Below, in pieces: positions 26,634 to 35,295 of a stretch of DNA of 64,000 bases. A program made the translations under genes and the position numbers. The stretch is from positions 2,038,501 to 2,102,500 of the forward strand of contig NC_011898.1 in NCBI RefSeq assembly GCF_000022065.1, read 5' to 3'. The first letter of the stretch is position 1. Each line of letters begins with the position of its first letter. A model generated the notes under the pieces. That model saw nothing but the letters and a program-made list of their open reading frames with translations. It had not been told where the DNA came from and did no database searches. This stretch comes from Ruminiclostridium cellulolyticum H10. GTDB taxonomy: Bacteria; Bacillota; Clostridia; Acetivibrionales; DSM-1351.

Positions 26634-28538
26634 CTATTTCAAGGTGAAACTGTTCCATATGGAGCTTACTATTTCTTTATTCTTACTGCCATAGTAGAAA
26701 CTATTTGCAGTTAAGGTAACCTGTATGGCTTGGTTTCCTTTAGTCAGTACATATATTTCCTGGCGGTATTGAGTGTCGTTTGTATTCAAATTAAGTACAT
26801 ACTTGTAACCAAAGGTACCTTTTTCATTAATAGCTGTTTTACTTTCCAATTTTAAATTCTTATTAACCAAACTGTTAAAGTATTGGTCAAGGCCTGCAAA
26901 AAAATCCGAAGACGGTAATTTCATGTCAACTGTTGTAATAGCTAAAGATAAATACCCATCGCTACTGTAATATTGTTTAAAATCATCAGTATTATCTTGA
27001 CTTGTTTTCCAGCCGGAAGGCAGCTTAAATGAATAATAGTCGTCATCAAATGTACGGGTTTTTGTTGAGGAGGTTATCTTTGAAGGATCCATAAGCTTAC
27101 CGGTTGCTTTTAAATCAAGCTGTTCAAATCTGAATGAATTAACCATTCCTTCCACCATCATTCTCTTGCTAGAATCATTATATGATTCCTCCGAAAGCTC
27201 GTAGCACAATACATATTTATAGTTTTTACCCACGAAGAAAATATCACAGCCATATATAGGTTTATCTGATATATTATATTTATAATATATCTTGCTACAT
27301 TTTACTCCTCCTATAACAGCACTTTCCTGCCTCTCAAACTTAAATATTTCAGGATTGTAATCACACTCATAATTCTTGATTGCTGATGATGTTATTGAAT
27401 CCAAGGTCTCTCCTTTTTCAAGGGAATAAATTTTTACAGAAAAGATCTCTCCGAAAAGACCATCAAACTGAACTTCATTATGAATGTTATCATCCTTATA
27501 TTCTCTCCAGTAAGGGAGAATCTTTGCTGACCATTTTAGCTGAGTGTCCTGATACTTTCTGTATCCTGTGGCTGATACATCTGACAAGTCCTCTGTACTT
27601 CCGTCTTTGCTGAATTTAAACTGAAATGAATCAATCAAATCCTGATATTTGTTATCAAGATAAGATTTGTCGTTTTCTAAAAGGAGCAATAGTACGAATT
27701 CCTTTGTATCAGTCATATAAACTCTCTTTACAAAAGTAACATCACTGCCTTTATAAACTATTTCTGCATATTCGATCCCGTTTGACTCATAAATTCCATA
27801 ATCTATAAGTGTTGAATCCTCTGCTTCTTCACGAAGATTTTGCTGTTCATCCTCCAGAGTTGCATCCTTATCCTTGTCTTTGATTGCAATCATTATTCCA
27901 TAGGATTCATCCTGTGAAATGAAAAAATTATTGTCTCCGTTAAAGGTTCTTGAACTCAGGGTAAGCTCACGTGGAAGCTTCATAGACCATTTATAGTAGC
28001 TGTCTCCGACTTTTGTCTTATTGGTATTTTTTATTATAGTACCAAAGTCCTTGATACTATTTGGATTTGCAATTTCCTTTGTAAAAGTAACCTTTCCTCC
28101 GCTGTTTTTAAGATCAGCTCCAAAGACATCCGCCAGGAAAGTAACGGATGCCATAAAAGACGAATTTTTTATGTACGGAGCAGCATCCATTTTTGTTTTC
28201 TTGCCCGCTATTACAGCCTCTTTCTTTTTATCTGTAATCTTGATTTCCACATCATTATATTTAATTACAGCGGTCTTTTTCTTTAAATCAGGCGTAAATG
28301 AAGCACCCAAGGCATCTGTTATGACCTTGACCGGAACAAAAGTTTTTCCTTGCACAACAGCACTTGCTTCTGCTTTTACTGCCTTACCGTTGACAGTATA
28401 GCTTGTAGTACCTGCCTTAAAAGAAACGGTTATTATGGTTGAAGTATTCTCATCCAGAAGATCTTCTGCTGCGAACACACTTACCGAACTTACAATCAAA
28501 CAAATAATTACACTGAACAGTACAAATAACTTTTTCAT
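26634..28538 (-). CDS. Exported copper-amine-oxidase N-domain (stalk) protein
   Basis: This 634-residue protein has a signal peptide (LFVLFSVIICLIVSSVSVFA) and then a copper-amine-oxidase-like N-terminal domain, a beta repeat common in clostridial surface proteins: VVQGKTFVPVKVITDALGAS and ASVTFLADVFGADL (residues about 35-145). The remaining 480 residues contain at least three related beta-rich segments, each with an SFQFKFS / SFRFEQ / SIWNSFTL-like close, suggesting repeated lipoprotein-like modules. No enzymatic motif is seen. It lies 43 bp downstream of a serine protease gene bearing the same type of N-domain. Confidence 0.75.
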   Translation of the reverse strand: MKKLFVLFSVIICLIVSSVSVFAAEDLLDENTSTIITVSFKAGTTSYTVNGKAVKAEASAVVQGKTFVPVKVITDALGASFTPDLKKKTAVIKYNDVEIKITDKKKEAVIAGKKTKMDAAPYIKNSSFMASVTFLADVFGADLKNSGGKVTFTKEIANPNSIKDFGTIIKNTNKTKVGDSYYKWSMKLPRELTLSSRTFNGDNNFFISQDESYGIMIAIKDKDKDATLEDEQQNLREEAEDSTLIDYGIYESNGIEYAEIVYKGSDVTFVKRVYMTDTKEFVLLLLLENDKSYLDNKYQDLIDSFQFKFSKDGSTEDLSDVSATGYRKYQDTQLKWSAKILPYWREYKDDNIHNEVQFDGLFGEIFSVKIYSLEKGETLDSITSSAIKNYECDYNPEIFKFERQESAVIGGVKCSKIYYKYNISDKPIYGCDIFFVGKNYKYVLCYELSEESYNDSSKRMMVEGMVNSFRFEQLDLKATGKLMDPSKITSSTKTRTFDDDYYSFKLPSGWKTSQDNTDDFKQYYSSDGYLSLAITTVDMKLPSSDFFAGLDQYFNSLVNKNLKLESKTAINEKGTFGYKYVLNLNTNDTQYRQEIYVLTKGNQAIQVTLTANSFYYGSKNKEIVSSIWNSFTLK

Positions 28539-28581
28539 TATTTAAATCCTCCAAGTGCCTCTACCGGGCATATTTTAACTG

Positions 28582-29706
28582 CTATTTTAATTCGTCCATA
28601 ACCACATTGATGCTCTGTGTCTTACCATTTCTTCTTACTCCAACTTTGACTTTATTTCCGGGTAATACGGATTTATATGCTTCATTAAGATCCACAAGTG
28701 TATTTACATATACACCGTTTATACTGTAAATAAAATCATCTTTTTTTAATCCATATTTTTCGGAACAAGAGCCTTTTTTAATGCTTGTTATTTTTAAACC
28801 ATTTTTACTCGGTAAGCCGTAAAGGGCGACATAGTCCTCTTCAAAATCAGCCCCCAATGTAACTCTTTTTACTTTTCCATATTTATAAAAGTGGTTTAAT
28901 ACATACTGAACAGTATCTATGGGTATGGCATAACTTAACCCTTGTGCATTAACGGTTGTCATTGAGTTAATACCAATTACCTCTCCCTTTGTGGTAAGAA
29001 GTGGCCCGCCGCTGTTACCGGGGTTTATGGCAGCATCAGTTTGAATAAGCTTGTATTGATAAAAGCCGTCAACACTTCTGTTAAGTCCGCTGATTACACC
29101 AACTGAAGCAGAATTCCTGTTTTGGAACGACATAGGAGTTCCAATAGCTATAGCAGTCTTTCCTATTACTATATCCTGCATTTTGCCCAGTGTGGCCGCT
29201 GTAAGTCCAATCCTGTCAATCTTTATTACAGCAAGGTCGCTTGGCTTATCAATGTACTTAATTCTGGCCTCATATCCTGTGCCATCGTTTAACACGACGA
29301 TAATTCTGCTCATATTCTCAACGACATGAGCGTTTGTAAGGATATCTCCGCCAGATTTGATTATTACGCCTGTTCCCAGCACAACTCCATCGGCAGTGGA
29401 ATTCCCAGAGTCAATATTACCAATAATACCAACTACTGATGGACTTATTGATTTAATTATGTTTGGAATGATATCATCATTTTTAGTTGATATGTTGATA
29501 GAATTGCTTGTTTTACTTGCACTTAAACCTAATTGATTTGCAAATGCTTCTGCATCTACGTAAACCTTATTGTTTACCGTTGCCGTTCCTATGTCGGTTT
29601 GGAAACCGTTTATAGATACCTTTAACTGAGTAGCACCAGAAACAATAAAATTAAAGCTTAAAAGTAACATTATTGCTGCTAAAAATATTAAATACCTTTT
29701 TTTCAT
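28582..29706 (-). CDS. Exported S1C (DegP/HtrA-like) serine protease with stalk domain
   Basis: This 374-residue exported protein has a signal peptide (residues 1-25) and a short copper-amine-oxidase-like N-domain (TATVNNKVYVDAEAFANQLG). The trypsin-like protease has the triad His in TNAHVVENM, Asp in SDLAVIKID and Ser in NPGNSGGPLL. A C-terminal PDZ domain follows (GLKITSIKKGSCSEKYGLKK). HtrA-type proteases degrade misfolded envelope proteins. Fusion of the protease to the stalk domain in place of a membrane anchor is noteworthy. It lies just upstream of the stalk protein gene on the same strand. Confidence 0.9.
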   Translation of the reverse strand: MKKRYLIFLAAIMLLLSFNFIVSGATQLKVSINGFQTDIGTATVNNKVYVDAEAFANQLGLSASKTSNSINISTKNDDIIPNIIKSISPSVVGIIGNIDSGNSTADGVVLGTGVIIKSGGDILTNAHVVENMSRIIVVLNDGTGYEARIKYIDKPSDLAVIKIDRIGLTAATLGKMQDIVIGKTAIAIGTPMSFQNRNSASVGVISGLNRSVDGFYQYKLIQTDAAINPGNSGGPLLTTKGEVIGINSMTTVNAQGLSYAIPIDTVQYVLNHFYKYGKVKRVTLGADFEEDYVALYGLPSKNGLKITSIKKGSCSEKYGLKKDDFIYSINGVYVNTLVDLNEAYKSVLPGNKVKVGVRRNGKTQSINVVMDELK

Positions 29707-29800
29707 ATTTTGACCTCTATTGGGATTAATAATATAATTTTAACACTATTTAGCAGCGAAATACAATATAAAAAATGTTTTATGTCGAATTATTATGCAA

Positions 29801-30193
29801 TTAAAAAGGCCTTATAAAATTTCTTACCACAAAATAAACGGAAGAAATAACAACCAATGTCCACCAAAAGGTACGGTTTCGCGGAAATATCTTTCTATGC
29901 CTGCCAAATACGTAAGTAATCAACTCAATATATGCTAATATACTTAAAATAATTCCAAGCAATGGTATTGGGTTAAACCTTATGGAGCCTAGAATATCAC
30001 CTTTGAGTAAATGCTGTACACTTCTTGTATTACCACATCCCGGGCAGTATATATTTAGATAGGTATAACTTGGACACGAAGGGAAAAGAGTCCCTAAATA
30101 TATAAGCTGATTTCTCAGGAAATAAGCTATAATAATTATTGCTAAAGGAAAAATACAAACCGCAGCCTTTTTCCATTTTAAATTGTTTGTCAA
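29801..30193 (-). CDS. DUF2752 membrane protein
   Basis: This 130-residue protein has three predicted membrane segments (AVCIFPLAIIIIAYFL, PIPLLGIILSILAYIELITYVF, TLVVISSVYFVV) and the DUF2752 hallmark YCPGCGNTRSVQHLLKGD between the first two. The function is unknown; the CPGCG motif suggests metal or redox chemistry at the membrane. The start is TTG after AAAGGTGAGTAGATC. It lies 23 bp downstream of the nitrilase gene and may be co-transcribed with it. Confidence 0.83.
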   Translation of the reverse strand: MTNNLKWKKAAVCIFPLAIIIIAYFLRNQLIYLGTLFPSCPSYTYLNIYCPGCGNTRSVQHLLKGDILGSIRFNPIPLLGIILSILAYIELITYVFGRHRKIFPRNRTFWWTLVVISSVYFVVRNFIRPF

Positions 30194-30216
30194 GATCTAC
30201 TCACCTTTCACTTATT

Positions 30217-31020
30217 TTAGTCTATAATCTTATTAACCGGAATTTGACTGCGCACGCTGTTTACCATATTCAGGTCAATATCCGCTATCAGTATTCCCTC
30301 TTTTTCGTCTGCCTTTGAAATAACTCTTCCCCAAGGGTCACATACCATAGAATTGCCATAAGAGATATAAGTATCACTTGTATTCCTTGCAGAAGAAACT
30401 GCTGCATGAAATATCTGATTGTCAAGTGCTCTTGCCCTCACAAGCAGCTCCCAGTGGACAGGGCCTGTGGTCATATTAAATGAAGCAGGTGTAATTATAA
30501 TCTTTGCTCCCGCCTCAGACATTTGAGAGTAAAGTTCTGTAAACCTCATATCAAAGCAAATGGCCAGTCCAATACGTCCAAATTCCGTTTGTGCAACAGT
30601 AACTGACCTTCCTGCTGCCAAAACATCGGATTCCCTGAATGAAACACCGTCTTTAATATTTACATCAAATAGATGTATTTTTCTGTGTTTTGCGATTATC
30701 TTTCCTTGTCTGTCAAACATTATGGATGTATTGTAAATGCAGCCGTTGGAAAATTCGGGAATGGTTCCTGCTACAATATACATGTTATTATACTTAGCAG
30801 AATCTGAAATGACTGATAACGTTTTGCTATTTTCAAAATTCTCAGCATATAAAGGAAATAGCTTTGTGTCATACGGACAATTGAACATTTCAGGGAGCAC
30901 AGCTATGTCTGCACCTCTTTTACAACACTCTTCTAGCATAAAGACCGCTTTTTTCACGTTTTCATTCTTACTATCAGTTACAGCCATCTGACATAAACCG
31001 AGCTTAATTTTTGAGTTCAT
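30217..31020 (-). CDS. Carbon-nitrogen hydrolase (nitrilase superfamily, omega-amidase-like)
   Basis: This enzyme of about 267 residues has the nitrilase triad: Glu in AVLPEMFNCPYD, Lys in KHRKIHLFDV, and Cys in GLAICFDMRFTELY. The pattern and length are closest to the omega-amidase / Nit2 branch, which hydrolyses alpha-keto amides or deaminated glutathione. An ATG at 31,038 is in frame, but AGGAGG lies between it and the ATG at 31,020, so the latter is used. The exact substrate is inference. Confidence 0.9.
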   Translation of the reverse strand: MNSKIKLGLCQMAVTDSKNENVKKAVFMLEECCKRGADIAVLPEMFNCPYDTKLFPLYAENFENSKTLSVISDSAKYNNMYIVAGTIPEFSNGCIYNTSIMFDRQGKIIAKHRKIHLFDVNIKDGVSFRESDVLAAGRSVTVAQTEFGRIGLAICFDMRFTELYSQMSEAGAKIIITPASFNMTTGPVHWELLVRARALDNQIFHAAVSSARNTSDTYISYGNSMVCDPWGRVISKADEKEGILIADIDLNMVNSVRSQIPVNKIID

Positions 31021-31098
31021 ATGATGCCTCCTAATCATATATTAGCGTATTTTTGTGGTAAAAAGCAACATATTCACCAATCATCCCCAAAAAGCAAA

Positions 31099-31138
31099 AA
31101 GGTGGTAGATTACCCGTTAATCGGTATCCGCCACCCTT
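31099..31138 (-). terminator. Terminator after the UPF0210 gene
   Basis: A hairpin pairs aaggtgg...gat.acc with ggtatc..ccaccctt. Leftward RNA continues into tttttgctttttgggg, a U-rich tract. It lies 21 bp past the UPF0210 stop. Confidence 0.65.
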
Positions 31139-31159
31139 AAAGTACTCTATTTTTATAAA

Positions 31160-32518
31160 TTAGTTTTTCAGGCTATGCATCGGAGCCGGAATTCTTCCGC
31201 CTCTTTTAATAAACTCACTGCTACTGAATGGGTTTACCTTCATTACAGGCCCTGAACCCAGTAATCCTCCGAATTCAACCTTGTCACCGACCTTTTTGCC
31301 CGGTGCAGGAATTATTCTGACGGCAGTGGTTTTGGTATTAACCACACCTATTGCCGCTTCATCAGCAATTATTGCAGAAATGGTTTCAGCACTGGTATCA
31401 CCCGGAACAACAATCATGTCAAGTCCTACTGAACATACACATGTCATTGCTTCAAGCTTTTCCAGAGATAAGGCACCTGACATTGCAGCTTCAATCATTC
31501 CAGCATCTTCGCTTACGGGAATAAATGCACCGCTAAGACCTCCAACGTAGGAAGAAGCCATTACCCCTCCCTTTTTAACTGCATCATTCAAAAGAGCAAG
31601 AGCCGCAGTCGTTCCGTGTGTTCCGCACTTCTCAAGACCCATTTCTTCAAGAATATAAGCAACACTGTCCCCGATTGCAGGTGTAGGCGCCAAAGATAAA
31701 TCAACAATACCAAAAGGAACATTTAATCTTCTAGAAGCCTCCTGTGCTACCAGCTGACCCATTCTAGTTATTTTGAAAGCAGTCTTCTTGATAGTTTCGG
31801 ATACTGTACCAAAATCAGCTCCCTTAACCTTTTCCAAAGCACATTTTACAACACCGGGTCCGCTGACACCGACATTTATAACACATTCAGGTTCTCCGAT
31901 ACCATGGAAGGCACCAGCCATAAAAGGATTGTCCTCTACTGCATTAGCGAACACAACAAGTTTTGCACATGCAAGTGCACCGCTGTCAGCAGTCAATTCC
32001 GCACATTTTTTTATAATCCTGCCCATTTCCGCAACAGCATCCATATTAATACCTGCTTTTGTTGAAGCAACATTTACGGATGAACAAACAAGCTTTGTCC
32101 GGCTTAACGCTTCAGGAATGGATTGAATTAGTCTCTTGTCACCGACTGTGTAGCCCTTGTGAACAAGAGATGAGAATCCCCCTATAAAATCAACGCCGAC
32201 AGTCTGTGCGGCCTTGTCCATAGCTTCAGCAAATTTGACATATTCGTCGCTTTCACTGCTTTCAGCGATAAGCGCAATGGGAGTTACGGATATTCTTTTA
32301 TTAATTATGGGTATACCGAATTCCCTTTCAATATTTTCGCCTGTTACAACAAGCTTTTCTGCATATCTGGTTATCTTGTCATAAATTTTCTTACATGATA
32401 TATCTATATCGGGATGGCAGCAATCCCTTAGTGAAATACCCATTGTAATTGTTCTTATATCAAGGTTTTCTTTTTGAATCATATCAATAGTTTCAAGTAC
32501 TTCAAAAGGACCTAACAT
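31160..32518 (-). CDS. UPF0210 / DUF711 (PFL) family protein
   Basis: This 452-residue protein of the UPF0210 family has [11 protein letters not shown] near the N-terminus, [39 protein letters not shown] and [17 protein letters not shown]. The fold is related to glycyl-radical enzymes in structure databases, but no activity is established. It follows the ACT-domain gene by 11 bp; this pair is conserved together across Firmicutes and archaea, implying a shared amino-acid-responsive function. Confidence 0.9.
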   Translation of the reverse strand: MLGPFEVLETIDMIQKENLDIRTITMGISLRDCCHPDIDISCKKIYDKITRYAEKLVVTGENIEREFGIPIINKRISVTPIALIAESSESDEYVKFAEAMDKAAQTVGVDFIGGFSSLVHKGYTVGDKRLIQSIPEALSRTKLVCSSVNVASTKAGINMDAVAEMGRIIKKCAELTADSGALACAKLVVFANAVEDNPFMAGAFHGIGEPECVINVGVSGPGVVKCALEKVKGADFGTVSETIKKTAFKITRMGQLVAQEASRRLNVPFGIVDLSLAPTPAIGDSVAYILEEMGLEKCGTHGTTAALALLNDAVKKGGVMASSYVGGLSGAFIPVSEDAGMIEAAMSGALSLEKLEAMTCVCSVGLDMIVVPGDTSAETISAIIADEAAIGVVNTKTTAVRIIPAPGKKVGDKVEFGGLLGSGPVMKVNPFSSSEFIKRGGRIPAPMHSLKN

Positions 32519-32529
32519 TATTGTTCACC

Positions 32530-32799
32530 TCATATTCTATGCATTGAATTAAAAATATCTTCGTGTTGAATCTGTATTTTCAGGCCAATTTCAACGCCCT
32601 TGGATTCCAACTTGTCAGAAAGATCATGAAATGGTATATTGCAATGTGATATATCCACAAGCATTATCATTGTAAACACATCCTGCAGAATAGTCTGGGT
32701 TATATCAAGTATATTAACATTACTCTCTGCTAATATGTTGCTAACGCCTGAAATTATGCCAACTTTATCCTTACCAATAACTGTTATTACTGCTCTCAC
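32530..32799 (-). CDS. ACT-domain protein, UPF0237 family
   Basis: This 89-residue single ACT domain (AVITVIGKDKVGIISGVSNI, ILDITQTILQDVFTMIMLVD) is related to the GcvR-like regulators. ACT domains bind amino acids or other small ligands. The start is GTG, preceded by GGGAGGTATTAAC. It is the first gene of the pair with UPF0210, and it is plausibly the ligand-sensing partner of that protein. No target is known. Confidence 0.9.
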   Translation of the reverse strand: MRAVITVIGKDKVGIISGVSNILAESNVNILDITQTILQDVFTMIMLVDISHCNIPFHDLSDKLESKGVEIGLKIQIQHEDIFNSMHRI

Positions 32800-32916
32800 G
32801 TTAATACCTCCCGTAAATGGTTATATATGATGCTATAAAAGTATAAACTTCCTGATGAATTCAGAGTTGGTTTATATTATATATCTTTAAAATACAAATA
32901 TCAATCAAAATCAACT

Positions 32917-32930
32917 CGAACATATGTTTG
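32917..32930. promoter_or_regulatory. LexA (SOS) box upstream of the radical SAM gene pair
   Basis: CGAACATATGTTTG matches every position of the Gram-positive LexA/DinR consensus CGAACRNRYGTTYG. It overlaps the -35 box of the promoter for the gene at 33,016, the classic placement for repression. lexA itself ends at the left edge of this window. The match is exact and well placed, so SOS control is likely. Confidence 0.82.
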
Positions 32931-32956
32931 ATTTATTCTACAACATGTGATATACT
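32928..32956 (+). promoter_or_regulatory. Sigma-A promoter for the radical SAM / DNA-metabolism operon
   Basis: TTGATT, exactly 17 bp and TATACT lie about 60 bases before the start codon. The -35 overlaps the right half of the LexA box. Confidence 0.75.
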
Positions 32957-33015
32957 TTTTTTAAATGTAAAATCTGTTTGATTTTAGGCAAAATAATTTT
33001 ACGGGGAAAACAAGT

Positions 33016-34401
33016 ATGAACTTACATGAAAAATTAGGTATTTTAGCAGATGCGGCAAAATATGACGTTTCATGTTCTTCTAGCGGAGGGACAAGAAAAA
33101 ATAAAAACGGTGTAGGTGACAGTCACGCATGCGGAATCTGCCACACATGGGCAGATGATGGTAGATGCGTTTCACTGCTTAAAATTTTATTATCAAATGA
33201 GTGTATATACGATTGCGTATACTGTATAAACCGATCTTCAAATGACGTGCCTCGTGCAAGCTTTACCGCAGAAGAAGTTATCGAGCTTACCATGAATTTT
33301 TATAGAAGAAACTATATAGAAGGACTTTTTTTAAGCTCCGCTGTTTTAAAAAACCCAAGCCATACCATGGAATTAATGCTTGAGATAGTTAAAAAACTAC
33401 GTACGGAACATGGCTTTTTCGGTTACATTCATATAAAAGCGATTCCCGGTGCTGATGAAAGGCTTATAAATGAAGCCGGAATGTATGTTGACAGAATGAG
33501 CGTCAACATAGAACTGCCGTCTGACAAAGGACTTGAAGTACTTGCACCACAAAAGCCTAAGAGGGCCCTGCTTAAGCCAATGCACCAGATAAACAGTAAA
33601 ATAATTGAAAACAAGGAAAATAGAAGATTATTCAAAAAAGGAGATTCTTTCGTTCCCGCAGGACAAAGCACTCAGCTCATTGTAGGGGCAACACCTGATA
33701 AGGATTTAAGTATTTTAAAGCTATCAGAAGCCTTATATGACAATTTTAACCTCAAAAGAGTTTATTACTCGGCATTTATTCCAACAGTTACTGATCCGAG
33801 GTTACCCGCTCTTATCAAACCTCCTCTGCTTCGTGAACACAGACTGTATCAGGCCGACTGGCTTTTGAGGTTTTACGGTTTCGATGCCGATGAGTTACTA
33901 AGCAAAGCAAATCCCAGTTTTAATCCGGAGCTTGACCCTAAAGCTGATTGGGCTCTGAGAAATCTACATTTGTTTCCTGTCGAGGTGAATACAGCTGAAT
34001 ATGAAATGCTTTTAAGAGTACCTGGTATAGGTGTTAAATCAGCACAGAGAATTATCACTGCCAGAAGGGTCGGCAGATTGAATTTTGACAACCTAAAAAA
34101 AATAGGAGTAATCTTGAAGCGTGCAGGCCACTTTTTGACATGTGTGGGTAAAACTTATGACAGCTACAGCTCCAACGAAGCTATTGTAAAGGAATCCTTA
34201 ATAAGTGCGAAACTACAGCCTAAAAGTAAAAAGTCTGTTCCGGGGCAGTTGTCATTATTCTCTTTTGTAAATGAAACCGAAACACATGAGAATTTGTCAG
34301 AGTTGTTTTTAATTGACTCACCTTCCAACAACGGACAATGGCTTAGCTACTATAATCAGCCGCAGGATGGGAGGCTTTTGTTAAGTGATATACATTTATG
34401 A
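33016..34401 (+). CDS. Putative DNA modification/repair radical SAM protein
   Basis: This 461-residue radical SAM enzyme has the cluster motif CIYDCVYC at residues 63-70 and an unusual set of additional cysteines before it (C20, C39, C42, C51), which could hold a second metal centre. A C-terminal helix-hairpin-helix, LLRVPGIGVKSAQRIITARR (about 331-350), suggests DNA binding. This matches the family described as radical SAM protein linked to uracil-DNA glycosylase. It overlaps the next gene by 17 bp and lies behind a consensus LexA box. The reaction is unknown; repair or modification of DNA bases is inference from fold, neighbours and regulation. Confidence 0.88.
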   Translation: MNLHEKLGILADAAKYDVSCSSSGGTRKNKNGVGDSHACGICHTWADDGRCVSLLKILLSNECIYDCVYCINRSSNDVPRASFTAEEVIELTMNFYRRNYIEGLFLSSAVLKNPSHTMELMLEIVKKLRTEHGFFGYIHIKAIPGADERLINEAGMYVDRMSVNIELPSDKGLEVLAPQKPKRALLKPMHQINSKIIENKENRRLFKKGDSFVPAGQSTQLIVGATPDKDLSILKLSEALYDNFNLKRVYYSAFIPTVTDPRLPALIKPPLLREHRLYQADWLLRFYGFDADELLSKANPSFNPELDPKADWALRNLHLFPVEVNTAEYEMLLRVPGIGVKSAQRIITARRVGRLNFDNLKKIGVILKRAGHFLTCVGKTYDSYSSNEAIVKESLISAKLQPKSKKSVPGQLSLFSFVNETETHENLSELFLIDSPSNNGQWLSYYNQPQDGRLLLSDIHL

Positions 34402-35125
34402 TGGAACATGGGATTGCTTTTTAACAGCAATTCATCATTACTATTATGACAAACAGGATGTTTCAAATATAGAGTCTGTTCTTTGCTACGAGCCAAATCT
34501 TATTGATGAATATAGAACCATAACAACAGATGTGGTAAAGGCCAAAGCCGTTGAAGAGGCAATGCTGCACAAGATTTCTTCGGAAAGCCTTGAAAACCTT
34601 CAAAAATGCTTCTTTTCAGAAATTGAAGGCCGTGAAATGTGGATATTGAAATACATTCGTCTGGGTTTTAAAATTGGCAGTCGTATAGACAGTATGCTTG
34701 GTGATAAAACCGTTTTAGATGTGTTGATTCCTGCGAGAAAAGTAGGTATTGAGTGTCATAGAATGCTTGGACTGCTTCGTTTTGAGCTTTTGGAAGGCAG
34801 TATTTATTATGCAAAAATCCAGCCTGACCATAATATTATTTCTTTTATATCTCCCCACTTTAAAAATCGCTTTGCGGATCAGAACTGGATAATACACGAT
34901 ACAAAACGTAAAATTGCATCTTTATATAACACCAAAAAGATGCTTCTTTCCTATATGGATCTGTCCAATATCCCTGAACTCCATTCAGAAGAACTCAAAT
35001 TTCAAGCACTCTGGAAAAATTATTACAAGCATATAGCAATAAAGAATAGAATAAACCCTAAACTACAAAAGAATTTTATGCCAAAACGTTATTGGAAAAA
35101 CCTTACAGAAAAGAAGCCGGATTAA
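34385..35125 (+). CDS. Probable DNA metabolism protein (TIGR03915-like), partner of the radical SAM protein
   Basis: This 246-residue protein begins MIYIYDGTWDCFLTAIHHYY, the characteristic N-terminus of the family annotated as probable DNA metabolism protein, and includes GRLLGLLRFELLEG-like sequence (CHRMLGLLRFELLEGSIYYA) and HFKNRFADQNWIIHDTKR. In many other bacteria this domain is fused to a uracil-DNA-glycosylase-like domain; here it ends without one. The 17-bp overlap with the radical SAM gene implies translational coupling and a joint role. The biochemical function is unknown. A MITE begins 14 bp after its stop. Confidence 0.85.
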   Translation: MIYIYDGTWDCFLTAIHHYYYDKQDVSNIESVLCYEPNLIDEYRTITTDVVKAKAVEEAMLHKISSESLENLQKCFFSEIEGREMWILKYIRLGFKIGSRIDSMLGDKTVLDVLIPARKVGIECHRMLGLLRFELLEGSIYYAKIQPDHNIISFISPHFKNRFADQNWIIHDTKRKIASLYNTKKMLLSYMDLSNIPELHSEELKFQALWKNYYKHIAIKNRINPKLQKNFMPKRYWKNLTEKKPD

Positions 35126-35138
35126 TATCTTCAATTGT

Positions 35139-35290
35139 AAATAGGGTTGTCGCAAAATTAATTTTTATCTTTTTTAACCTGACCGCCAGTATAAATTGTA
35201 TCAATGGAATCTTAGAAGCAATCATTGATATAATTTTATACCGAAGTATTGGAAAACAGAAAAACTTTCTGTTTTGCAGCAGCCCCTTTA
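35139..35290. mobile_element. MITE-like element, copy B
   Basis: This is a diverged, inverted copy of the element at 20,981-21,130. The ends read aaatagggttgtcgcaaaa and, at the right, the complement of taaaggggctgctgcaaaa. The internal palindrome (35,189-35,206 with 35,223-35,241) matches that of copy A with several changes. It fills the gap between the convergent DNA-metabolism gene and murD, six bases from the murD stop. It encodes no protein. Confidence 0.78.
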
Positions 35291-35295
35291 CTTAA

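Noticed and set aside
31099-31138. Hairpin between UPF0210 and the nitrilase gene as a riboswitch
   Set aside because: It is a simple stem with a U-run placed right after the UPF0210 stop; a terminator explains it and no aptamer-like conserved core is visible.
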